Positions 5,150 through 10,550 of a stretch of DNA of 30,104 bases are shown here, one piece after another. Made by a program: the position numbers and the translations under genes. The DNA lies in the IMG/VR virus record IMGVR_UViG_3300004369_000627, positions 1-30,104 of that record; one strand, given 5' to 3'. This stretch comes from a virus. Positions within the stretch are counted from its first letter, which is position 1. Every line of letters begins with the position of its first letter. Under the pieces are notes generated by a model. The model did no database searches. It saw only the letters and a program-made list of their open reading frames with translations, and was not told where the DNA came from.

Positions 5150-5557
5150 TTAAACAGGCAACGCTATAACATTATCATTTTCGTTAAATTGCCTGCGTAA
5201 ATTGCCTACTCTTTTATTGTATTTGTTTTGGCAAAGGCAATATTCAATCTGTAATTTATCTACTAATTCTTTTTGATTTCCTATTTCTTGACAAGCAAGT
5301 GATAGCAATTCTGCATAGGAATTACTCATGCCATATAAATCGCATGTGCACTCATCAGATTCGTCTGTTTTAGCAAGAGCATCGTCAATAAAACTATCTA
5401 ATTTCATCAAAATTGCCATTCGGTACGTCAACCTACGCAACCGTGTTTCTTGCGCTTCTAAAATTGCTGAACCTAAATCAATCTCATGCCGAAATTGAAG
5501 TAGCTCAGTATCAGAGCAAGATTCAAGCCATTGGAGCCAAGTTTGTTTTGTTGTCAT
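5150..5557 (-). CDS. Hypothetical helical protein
   Basis: A 135-residue, largely alpha-helical protein with no recognised family. Residues 1-60 include charged amphipathic helices (TELLQFRHEIDLGSAILEAQ, then RLRRLTYRMAILMKL). Four cysteines occur at CTC in the middle and CLC nearer the C terminus, without a clear zinc-finger spacing. It is the fourth gene of the unit from promoter C, with an 18-base gap before it and 4 bases after it. Probably cytoplasmic and possibly a coiled-coil dimer. Confidence 0.75.
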   Translation of the reverse strand: MTTKQTWLQWLESCSDTELLQFRHEIDLGSAILEAQETRLRRLTYRMAILMKLDSFIDDALAKTDESDECTCDLYGMSNSYAELLSLACQEIGNQKELVDKLQIEYCLCQNKYNKRVGNLRRQFNENDNVIALPV

Positions 5558-5575
5558 GATTTTAAAAAAGTGTGT

Positions 5576-5878
5576 TTACAGTTGATTTGAAATGTTTTTA
5601 AGTTGTGTAGGTTCAAAATTTAAGTCGCGTTCTATTTTTAAACCGAATGGTCCTTTAATTTCTTCCAATTCAATTAAGCTAAAATAACCTAATTCGTCTT
5701 CATGCCCTTTAACTAAACCAAAAAACAATTTGCTGTCTGGGTCAAATTCAAAAGCATACCAAGTCCAATCAGACCATGGTGTAAAAAATTTAACATATGC
5801 AGTTGCTTCTAACCCTTTGCCATCTTGTTCATATAAAGCAGGAATTTTTTTTGCTGTAGCTTTTGTAAGAAGTTTCAT
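5576..5878 (-). CDS. DUF2958 family protein
   Basis: A 100-residue protein matching the DUF2958 family, common in phages, plasmids and mobile elements; its function is not known. The family pattern is easy to see: start [20 protein letters not shown], the core [19 protein letters not shown], then [20 protein letters not shown], and the end [12 protein letters not shown]. Length is near the usual 100-120. It lies in the middle of the recombination unit, 7 bases from the gene before it. The name is secure from recalled motifs; the role is unknown. Confidence 0.85.
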   Translation of the reverse strand: MKLLTKATAKKIPALYEQDGKGLEATAYVKFFTPWSDWTWYAFEFDPDSKLFFGLVKGHEDELGYFSLIELEEIKGPFGLKIERDLNFEPTQLKNISNQL

Positions 5879-5885
5879 TGGAAAA

Positions 5886-6095
5886 TTAAGAGAATTGTTT
5901 ACGTTTAAGGTAGCTGTTTGTAAGTTTTTTGTCTAGCATGTCAATTGCATGTACATAAGAGCCAAGTTCATAGTATAAGTTGTTTGGATCTTTTTGTAAA
6001 CGGTTTGATTCAATGCGAACAAGAGCATAAAGCATGTTTAGTTCGTGATTTGTAAGGCTTAGATTTTCTGGGTAAAGTGTGTAGGATGCCATCAT
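5886..6095 (-). CDS. Small hypothetical protein
   Basis: The preferred start is the ATG at 6095, one base after the stop of the upstream gene, giving 69 residues; a second ATG follows at once (6092). A longer open frame to 6170 would overlap the upstream gene extensively and is less likely. The protein is helical ([20 protein letters not shown] and [20 protein letters not shown]) and ends in a basic tail (YLKRKQFS). No family recognised. It is second in the unit from promoter C. Confidence 0.65.
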   Translation of the reverse strand: MMASYTLYPENLSLTNHELNMLYALVRIESNRLQKDPNNLYYELGSYVHAIDMLDKKLTNSYLKRKQFS

Positions 6096-6096
6096 A

Positions 6097-6273
6097 TTAA
6101 CCGCACATTTGCTGCTTAAGAAGTTTGCCAAAAATCTTGCGTTGCTTTGATAATTCGCGTTTTGCTGCAATCATTTGATCTAGTTCGCCAGATGCAAAAA
6201 AGAACTGATAGGCAGTTTCGCTTTCAAAAATAAGCTCTTTTGTGAAGGAGATTTGGTCTTGAATGGTTTTCAT
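6097..6273 (-). CDS. Small hypothetical protein, first gene of the recombination unit
   Basis: A 58-residue protein beginning MKTIQDQISFTKELIFESET. The frame is open upstream to 6345, but that part translates promoter C and its leader hairpin, so the ATG at 6273 is taken as the start. It looks like two amphipathic helices with a basic second half (AKRELSKQRKIFGKLLKQQM). No family recognised. It lies 20 bases after the leader hairpin, in the same place as the first genes after promoters A and B. Confidence 0.65.
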   Translation of the reverse strand: MKTIQDQISFTKELIFESETAYQFFFASGELDQMIAAKRELSKQRKIFGKLLKQQMCG

Positions 6274-6292
6274 AAGGTGTGTAGCGGTGGGA

Positions 6293-6310
6293 TGCCAGGC
6301 TTGCCTGACA
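6293..6310 (-). promoter_or_regulatory. 5' leader hairpin after promoter C
   Basis: On the minus strand TGTCAGG, loop CAAG, CCTGGCA forms a 7-bp stem with one G-T wobble, starting 5 bases after the -10 box. The sequence is unrelated to the GGAGG/CCTCC hairpins after promoters A and B, yet it sits in the same place and is followed by a similar C/A-rich leader up to the ATG. Confidence 0.55.
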
Positions 6311-6315
6311 CCAAT

Positions 6316-6345
6316 ACTATATACCCTTATGCACAGCTTGTACAC
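6316..6345 (-). promoter_or_regulatory. Early promoter C with conserved spacer
   Basis: The -10 is TATAGT (6316-6321) and the -35 GTGTAC (6340-6345), with an 18-base spacer. From TGTACAAGCTGTGCA to the -10 the sequence is nearly identical to promoter A. The TTACA-N4-TGTAA palindrome of promoters A and B is absent here. It should transcribe eight genes down to ssb. Confidence 0.7.
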
Positions 6346-6431
6346 AGCTTATGCGGCTTTTTAAACATTTCTTTACATTTCAGCAAAATGAAGCAAGCCG
6401 GCAAGCGTTAGGCCATTTGCTTAAACTTAAA

Positions 6432-6617
6432 CTACTTAAGAGCTTTGTAGTCCATCCGTGGAATTTTTGTTGGTTTTCGCGTATTAGATCCTTTTGTACA
6501 TTTGTGCCCATTGCGCCTATATCTCTCTTCAGTCAATAAAGCTGCTTGCCTATACGCCTCATCACGGCCAGGAGGTTCTGGAATACTAGCTTCAAGCAGC
6601 ATTCGAGTCCAATCCAT
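6432..6617 (-). CDS. Small hypothetical protein coupled to the nuclease
   Basis: A 61-residue protein starting MDWTRMLLEASIPEPPGRDE. Residues 18-35 resemble a helix (RDEAYRQAALLTEERYRR) and the C-terminal third is strongly basic (KCTKGSNTRKPTKIPR), suggesting nucleic acid contact. Its ATG overlaps the last base of the nuclease stop (TGATG), so translation is coupled. It could be an accessory to the exonuclease, but there is no recognised domain. The region between its stop and promoter C (6346-6431) holds nothing I can name. Confidence 0.7.
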   Translation of the reverse strand: MDWTRMLLEASIPEPPGRDEAYRQAALLTEERYRRNGHKCTKGSNTRKPTKIPRMDYKALK

Positions 6618-7231
6618 CAGAAAGGTAATTTAATTGCGTTTTTATGATCAAGCAGTCTAGCTTCCCAAGCATCATAACAAACCTGCGGATCTTCACTAAT
6701 TACTTTTGTTCTACCAGGACCAACGATTACTGTGCAACATTTATCAACATTAACGCTTAAATGGTTTAAATTTAATCCATGTAAATAACCTCCTAACTGT
6801 GCTGTTGCTGGCTTGCGATTGTCAATTGCTTTATCTGTTTGCACAGACTTAAAGTCAATTAATGTAACCAGACCATCAGCAGTTTTAACAAGCGCATCAA
6901 AAGTTCCTGCAATTTCATGGCGCGGGATAACAACACTTAACTCAACAGCCATTGTTTCTGCTTTTTGCAATAACCAGCAATCTTTTAAAGCTGATATCCA
7001 TTCGCTGTATTCACCTACCTCGGGCTCAAGGCCAAGCAGTAATGCTTCCGCTGCTGTATGGACATAATTGCCGCGTGGTTCCCAGATATGTTTTGTTTCA
7101 TTAAACCGTTTTTGCTGTTCAATAGTTGTAGGCTGTGCAATGCGGCTTACGCTGTAACGAATCCAACTGCCTTGGAATTTATATCTGTGGATGTCTTTGT
7201 AAAATTCTAAATCTTTGTACGGCTTTAGCAT
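6617..7231 (-). CDS. PD-(D/E)XK family nuclease (recombination exonuclease)
   Basis: A 204-residue nuclease of the PD-(D/E)XK superfamily (Cas4/RecB/lambda-exonuclease type fold). The catalytic core is visible: an upstream helix with histidine and acid (GNYVHTAAEALLLGLEPE), the aspartate in EIAGTFDALVK, and the second motif LVTLIDFKS with D-x-K. A helix with glutamine and tyrosine follows (ATAQLGGYLHGLN), as in RecB-like enzymes. With the annealing protein, SSB and RusA it completes a phage recombination set: the exonuclease would make single strands for annealing. The ATG at 7231 was chosen because AGGAG lies 12 bases upstream; an in-frame TTG at 7243 directly abuts the AGGAG and is unlikely. 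Confidence 0.85.
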   Translation of the reverse strand: MLKPYKDLEFYKDIHRYKFQGSWIRYSVSRIAQPTTIEQQKRFNETKHIWEPRGNYVHTAAEALLLGLEPEVGEYSEWISALKDCWLLQKAETMAVELSVVIPRHEIAGTFDALVKTADGLVTLIDFKSVQTDKAIDNRKPATAQLGGYLHGLNLNHLSVNVDKCCTVIVGPGRTKVISEDPQVCYDAWEARLLDHKNAIKLPF

Positions 7232-7252
7232 TTGGTGGATCAACTCCTAGCA

Positions 7253-7281
7253 AGTATACACCATTTGCCAATTATTGTAAA
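7253..7281 (-). promoter_or_regulatory. Leftward promoter of the nuclease unit
   Basis: The -35 is TTTACA (7276-7281) and the -10 TATACT (7253-7258) with a 17-base spacer, each one mismatch from consensus. The expected transcript start leaves a leader of only about 15 bases, which contains AGGAG. Its -35 lies next to the divergent rightward promoter, so a protein bound between them could control both. Confidence 0.65.
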
Positions 7282-7284
7282 GGG

Positions 7285-7314
7285 GTGTACAAACCGTGCA
7301 TAAGGTGGTATAGT
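7285..7314 (+). promoter_or_regulatory. Rightward promoter D of the regulator and replication genes
   Basis: The -10 is TATAGT (7309-7314) and the -35 GTGTAC (7285-7290) with an 18-base spacer AAACCGTGCATAAGGTGG. It keeps the TGTACA and TGTGCA-like blocks (CGTGCA here) of promoters A, B and C, with TTGTAAAGGGG upstream as in A and B. This is the only rightward copy of the motif. It lies directly before the ribbon-helix-helix gene, which suggests autoregulation. Confidence 0.65.
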
Positions 7315-7335
7315 GGAAATGCCCTTGGAGCCCCT

Positions 7336-7497
7336 ATGCCTCGAATTGTCGTTGACATCAGCCCAGATTTACACGCTTGGCTAGAAACCCAGCGTGGCGA
7401 ATGGAAGCCTCGCACTGCTGTATTGCGAGATTTAATCCATGACGCTATGAGCCGTCAGATGCAAGAAAAGCAACTAAAATCACAGCCACCACAATAA
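7336..7497 (+). CDS. Ribbon-helix-helix transcription regulator (53 aa)
   Basis: A small Arc/CopG/MetJ-type protein. The N-terminal strand is PRIVVDISPDLHAWLE, followed by helix A and the turn GEWKPRTAVLRDLIHDAMSR for helix B; the basic/Gln-rich tail is probably disordered. Such proteins act as dimers whose paired strands read repeated operator half-sites. The ATG at 7336 is preceded by GGAG at 7327-7330; the open frame further upstream runs through the promoter and is discounted. It is the first rightward gene, transcribed from a promoter carrying the repeated TGTACA/TGTGCA block, so it is the leading candidate for the regulator of that motif. Fold confident; role inferred. Confidence 0.8.
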   Translation: MPRIVVDISPDLHAWLETQRGEWKPRTAVLRDLIHDAMSRQMQEKQLKSQPPQ

Positions 7498-7498
7498 A

Positions 7499-7528
7499 AA
7501 ACCCGCAGTGCCCACACACCACGGGTTT
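7499..7528 (+). terminator. Hairpin after the ribbon-helix-helix gene, possible terminator
   Basis: AAACCCG and CGGGTTT pair, with an internal GTG/CAC pairing beyond a 2x2 mismatch and a CCCACA loop. The hairpin begins two bases after the TAA. Only three T follow on the plus strand, while six T (GGGTTTTTT) follow on the minus strand. It may therefore stop leftward readthrough better than rightward transcription, or act as a leaky attenuator before the replication gene. Confidence 0.5.
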
Positions 7529-7563
7529 AAACGCTGTCTACGCCTTTGCAGGACAACCAAATT

Positions 7564-8349
7564 ATGCCACGAATTAGATCTACCGGTTTTTCTATCTGCC
7601 CGCACCAGTTAATGGATCAGATCGGCGAGCCAGGGGGCAAGCAGCGCGTCTGCGTATACCTAGTGCTACATCGCTACGGGAACGGCAGCTCACAGGGCTG
7701 CTACGCCTCTGTGACGACGCTTTCAGGGCAGCTTGGCATGACACGCCGAGATGTCATGACTGCGATCCATTGGCTTATTGATAACGGATGGGCTAGCTAC
7801 ACCATCGGCGATGGTCGTAAAAGGCACATTTATCTAAACGCTGATCGCCGAAAGCAACGCAGCAGTAGTGCCCAAAAAGGCACTGCATCACAAGTTGATA
7901 GTGCCCAAAAAGGCACCATTGCTAATAGTGCCCAAAAAGGCACCGTGCTTGGTGACCAAAAGGGCACCCTATCAATATCCCATCAACTAGATCCCTCTAT
8001 ATCTTCTTTATTATCTAAAGATAATAAACAAGCTATAGATATCGATATTGGTGAGAAAAAGGTAAATGCAAAAGGCAAGCCACTACCGCTTGAGCTAGAT
8101 CCTCATCGGGATTTAATTCATGCTTTTTGGAAAATCAAAAAAGGTTCCAAAGGTGACATAGCTTGGAAGCTTTTATGCACAGAGCTGCTAAAATTTCACA
8201 ACCAGCTTGGCCCGCTGGTAGTTGAAGAGCAGTTAACCCATGCAATCAATGGCAAGTGGACTGGTGTTAGCTTTAGCCGGCATCTACAATTCAATCCGCA
8301 TTTAGTTACTATCTCTCACCCATCTTCACCTGAATACAGTATTCGCTAA
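7564..8349 (+). CDS. Replication initiator, lambda-O-like, containing the origin
   Basis: The product is 261 residues from the ATG at 7564, with AGGA 10 bases upstream; a TTG at 7546 is a weaker alternative. Residues about 15-95 form a winged helix: VTTLSGQLGMTRRDVMTAIH (helix-turn-helix), then LIDNGWASYTIGDGRKRHIYL (wing). The middle (about 100-140) is a low-complexity linker with repeated AQKGT, encoded by four DNA iterons. The C-terminal domain (about 165-260) is helical and may contact the replicative helicase or its loader. The arrangement (N-terminal origin-binding domain, origin inside the gene, C-terminal interaction domain) is that of lambda O. No helicase or loader is seen nearby, so host DnaB may be recruited directly. 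The analogy is inferred from architecture. Confidence 0.75.
   Translation: MPRIRSTGFSICPHQLMDQIGEPGGKQRVCVYLVLHRYGNGSSQGCYASVTTLSGQLGMTRRDVMTAIHWLIDNGWASYTIGDGRKRHIYLNADRRKQRSSSAQKGTASQVDSAQKGTIANSAQKGTVLGDQKGTLSISHQLDPSISSLLSKDNKQAIDIDIGEKKVNAKGKPLPLELDPHRDLIHAFWKIKKGSKGDIAWKLLCTELLKFHNQLGPLVVEEQLTHAINGKWTGVSFSRHLQFNPHLVTISHPSSPEYSIR
7868..7967 (+). repeat. Four iterons inside the initiator gene
   Basis: Three exact copies of GTGCCCAAAAAGGCAC lie at 7868-7883, 7901-7916 and 7928-7943. A variant, GTGACCAAAAGGGCAC, lies at 7952-7967. Each has inverted symmetry (GTGCC...GGCAC around an A-rich centre) and they are spaced 33, 27 and 24 bases start to start, all in phase with the codons for AQKGT. 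Dyad-symmetric iterons in an initiator gene are the usual binding sites of the initiator itself. Confidence 0.8.
7968..8060 (+). other. AT-rich tract beside the iterons, probable DNA unwinding element
   Basis: Directly after the fourth iteron the coding sequence becomes AT-rich for about 90 bases. It includes a perfect 9-bp inverted repeat around AA (TTATTATCT...AGATAATAA, 8008-8027) and the palindrome ATATCGATAT (8039-8048). Iterons followed by an AT-rich tract match the layout of the lambda origin. The encoded peptide here is low complexity (SISHQLDPSISSLLS), consistent with the DNA, not the protein, being under constraint. Confidence 0.65.
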
Positions 8350-8642
8350 TGGAACTCTTTGAACACAAGTTGTGCAACGCTTACATCTGGTCATGTTCTG
8401 AAAAAAAAGATCGGTCTAACCCACAGAAAATTGTTTTTCGCGCAACATTAGACCCTACATTCGATAAGCTTTTAGTTGATCACAACCAGCTAGGCTCTTT
8501 CCCTGTTGGCAGATATGACGAAATGGGCCGCTGGCATACCTATTGTCAAGCCATAGACGGCATTCATGGTGGTCTCCCACGTTATGTTTTGCATCCATTA
8601 GCAGAGCAATTTAGACAAAAAATAATTCAAGGTGCCTACTAA
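8349..8642 (+). CDS. Hypothetical protein downstream of the initiator
   Basis: A 97-residue protein starting MELFEHKLCNAYIWSCSEKK. It contains FRATLDPTFDKLLVDHNQLG and VGRYDEMGRWHTYCQAIDG, compatible with a small alpha/beta fold, but no family is recognised. The ATG overlaps the initiator's stop by one base (TAATG) and its own stop overlaps the next gene in the same way. It is therefore part of the replication unit. A helper in replication, such as a helicase loader, is possible by position only; at 97 residues and without a P-loop it is not a DnaC-type ATPase. Confidence 0.75.
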   Translation: MELFEHKLCNAYIWSCSEKKDRSNPQKIVFRATLDPTFDKLLVDHNQLGSFPVGRYDEMGRWHTYCQAIDGIHGGLPRYVLHPLAEQFRQKIIQGAY

Positions 8643-8911
8643 TGGTTTTAAACCCACTTGAAACATTTGAAGGTGCTGGCACATTGCTTGCAAAAATGGT
8701 AGCAAAAGGTCAATGTACCATTGAAGATTTAGATAAACCGCCAGCAGGCATGATCCCTGAAGCAAAATACACAAATCTTTTGCGTGATTGGATTTCTGTT
8801 AACCCACAAAAATGGAAAGAAATTTTAGATGAATACAACGTTTTACCTGAACCAGCAGTTGAAGCTGGGCCATCGCCACGCGATTTTCTAACAAACGAAC
8901 TGCCCTTCTGA
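8642..8911 (+). CDS. Small hypothetical protein
   Basis: An 89-residue acidic protein (MVLNPLETFEGAGTLLAKMV...). The middle is helical (KYTNLLRDWISVNPQKWKEI), followed by a Pro/Glu-rich linker and the C-terminal end PRDFLTNELPF. The acidic start of the tail and final LPF recall the C-terminal tip that SSB proteins use to recruit partners, but this is weak. One-base TAATG overlaps at both ends show coupled translation with its neighbours. Function not assigned. Confidence 0.7.
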   Translation: MVLNPLETFEGAGTLLAKMVAKGQCTIEDLDKPPAGMIPEAKYTNLLRDWISVNPQKWKEILDEYNVLPEPAVEAGPSPRDFLTNELPF

Positions 8912-9207
8912 TGCCACGTTTTTACAATCGCAAAGTTGAAATACGCTTTGAAGATTCTGCTATTGAACAAATTGACAAGGTTGCAGCAAAATCAAATCTC
9001 TCAAGAGCAGAATTTATACGCAATGCTGCTGTCAATGCTTTAGACGCTACGCCTCAGCCACAGGTGCCTACAAGCGCTACAAAGCCGGCTTTAACCGTGA
9101 GCGCTTATCACGCCCTAGTCCAGCATGTTTACCGCAGCATGGGGGGCTCTGTGGCCCGAATACAAGTCGAAACCTGTGTAGCGACAACATTGCAATATTT
9201 ATTTTAA
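8911..9207 (+). CDS. Ribbon-helix-helix DNA-binding protein (98 aa)
   Basis: The N-terminal ~45 residues form a CopG/Arc-type ribbon-helix-helix: strand RKVEIRFEDSAIEQIDKVAA, turn KSNLSRAEFIRNAAVNAL. A Pro/Thr-rich linker follows, then a C-terminal helical segment (ALTVSAYHALVQHVYRSMGG). The Ser-Arg-Ala-Glu-Phe-Ile-Arg turn is typical of RHH regulators. It is last in the replication unit, 39 bases before the modification cassette, and could regulate the promoter between them. The ATG overlaps the previous stop (TGATG). Confidence 0.8.
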   Translation: MPRFYNRKVEIRFEDSAIEQIDKVAAKSNLSRAEFIRNAAVNALDATPQPQVPTSATKPALTVSAYHALVQHVYRSMGGSVARIQVETCVATTLQYLF

Positions 9208-9218
9208 TTTGATACTAT
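9190..9218 (+). promoter_or_regulatory. Candidate promoter of the modification cassette
   Basis: A -35-like TTGCAA (9190-9195) is followed after 17 bases by TACTAT (9213-9218), in the AT-rich gap between the ribbon-helix-helix gene and the ParB-like gene. The match to consensus is modest and part of it lies in the preceding coding region. No strong Shine-Dalgarno sequence precedes the ATG at 9247. Confidence 0.35.
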
Positions 9219-9246
9219 ATTTTTGTATTGTTGTTTCTGCTAAAAA

Positions 9247-9750
9247 ATGCCATCAATCAACGATTTTAAAACAGACAGTAAAAATGCACGTAAAAGAACC
9301 AACCAATCGGCAACATTGATTCAAGAGTCACTTAAGAGATATGGCGCAGCACGTTCAATTGTTGTTGATGAAAATGGAGTAGTGCTTGCTGGCAATGGTA
9401 CCTTTGAAAGTGCAAAGTCTGCTGGTATTACAAAAGTCAGAGTAATCGAGAGCGATGGAACTGAATTGATTGCAGTTCGCAGAACTGATTTGTCTGACGA
9501 GGAAAAAGTAGGCCTTGCGCTTGCAGATAATAGAACATCAGAACTATCCTCATGGGATAATGAAATGCTTCATAGGTTGTCTATGGAGCATGATATATCC
9601 CCGTGGTTTGAGCAAGACGACATATCGGCATTAATAGATGACCCAACCGAAAAGATTGCGCCAGAAAATTTTGCTGAAGTTGGAGAAGACATTGCAATTG
9701 AATATCGCTGCCCATCCTGTGGATACGAATGGAGCGGAAAAACAAAATGA
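9247..9750 (+). CDS. ParB/Srx-like domain protein of the modification cassette
   Basis: A 167-residue protein with a ParB/sulfiredoxin-like fold. Residues 20-80 hold the core: LIQESLKRYGAARSIVVDEN, then GVVLAGNGTFESAKSAGITK (the GN-x-x-x-E-x-A nucleotide/DNA-binding motif). Then comes EEKVGLALADNRTSELSSWD, a stretch familiar from phage ParB domains fused to or next to DNA methyltransferases. The C terminus has CPSCGYEW, half of a zinc ribbon. No methyltransferase is fused here; separate enzymes follow. It may position the modification enzymes on DNA or act as a nucleotide switch. Its stop overlaps the next start (ATGA). The fold is confident, the role inferred from its neighbours. Confidence 0.82.
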   Translation: MPSINDFKTDSKNARKRTNQSATLIQESLKRYGAARSIVVDENGVVLAGNGTFESAKSAGITKVRVIESDGTELIAVRRTDLSDEEKVGLALADNRTSELSSWDNEMLHRLSMEHDISPWFEQDDISALIDDPTEKIAPENFAEVGEDIAIEYRCPSCGYEWSGKTK

Positions 9751-10550
9751 TTGGACCAGTTAGACCTACACTAAGAAGAATCATAGCGCCACTACCAAAA
9801 CAAATAGCGGTATCAATGTCTGGGGGCATTGACTCTTCTAGCGTAATTGTTGCGGCGCTTGACGAAGGTAAAGATGTAACCGTTTTTTCTTTTACTTTTG
9901 AAGACTTTGAATCAACGGATTTCAAAGCCGCTAAAAAAATAGCTCAAAAATATAAACTACCTTTTGTTGAAGTACTTTTACCGTCTTGCCCCGGCAAAAT
10001 ATATGAAACAATTCAAGTAATTATTCGTCAATGCAGAATAAAAAAAAAGACAGCAGTTGAATGTGTTTTCCCGTTCGTGTTTTTAATTGATAAAATATGC
10101 CAATTTGATTTTAAGTGTTTACTGACCGGGCATGCTGCAGACGGGCATTTTGGCGTTTCAAAAAAAGCAATGATGCACTTTCGAGAACCACTAAGCAAAT
10201 TTAACGAATTTCGGCAAGAGTATTTTTCAAACCCTAATAGCTCACAAGTTAAAACACTTAAAAGCTACTGCCTAACAAAAGGAATAAATTTATCTACTCC
10301 ATATTTTGAACCTGACATATTCGCACTTTTTATTAACAGACCATGGAATGAATTGAACAAACCACGACAAAAAGAAGCGATTAGAATTGAATTTCCTGAT
10401 TTAGATGATCTCGCAATCAAACCACATAGCAACCTGCAAATGGGGGATTCACGTATTGCGGAAAGAGTTGGAGCAGCCGCATTAATGCACTTGCCTAATG
10501 CAAAAAATCCTGTTGCAGTATACAATCGCATTTATAGCGGGCATCTATGA
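9747..10550 (+). CDS. Asparagine-synthetase-like PP-loop ATP pyrophosphatase
   Basis: A 267-residue enzyme of the adenine nucleotide alpha-hydrolase class. Residues 20-50 contain the PP-loop SMSGGIDSSSVIVAALDEG, and about 130-140 has LLTGHAADGHFG, which parallels the 'G-x-G-A/S-D-E-x-F-G' loop of asparagine synthetase. The N-terminal glutaminase domain of AsnB is absent, so ammonia or another amine would be taken directly. Such enzymes adenylate a carboxylate or carbonyl and replace AMP by nitrogen. With a cytosine methyltransferase and a CmoA-like enzyme downstream, amidation of a modified base is a reasonable inference. The ATG at 9747 (ATGA overlap, GGAG 12 bases upstream) is preferred over 9729. 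Confidence 0.8.
   Translation: MIGPVRPTLRRIIAPLPKQIAVSMSGGIDSSSVIVAALDEGKDVTVFSFTFEDFESTDFKAAKKIAQKYKLPFVEVLLPSCPGKIYETIQVIIRQCRIKKKTAVECVFPFVFLIDKICQFDFKCLLTGHAADGHFGVSKKAMMHFREPLSKFNEFRQEYFSNPNSSQVKTLKSYCLTKGINLSTPYFEPDIFALFINRPWNELNKPRQKEAIRIEFPDLDDLAIKPHSNLQMGDSRIAERVGAAALMHLPNAKNPVAVYNRIYSGHL

Noticed and set aside
6351-6539. Plus-strand frame of 62 codons near promoter C
   Set aside because: It is antisense to the small gene coupled to the nuclease, and it has no ribosome binding site or recognised pattern.
7868-7967. Repeats as a small CRISPR array
   Set aside because: Repeats are 16 bp with unequal short gaps, lie in frame inside a coding sequence, and are dyad-symmetric. This fits iterons, not CRISPR.
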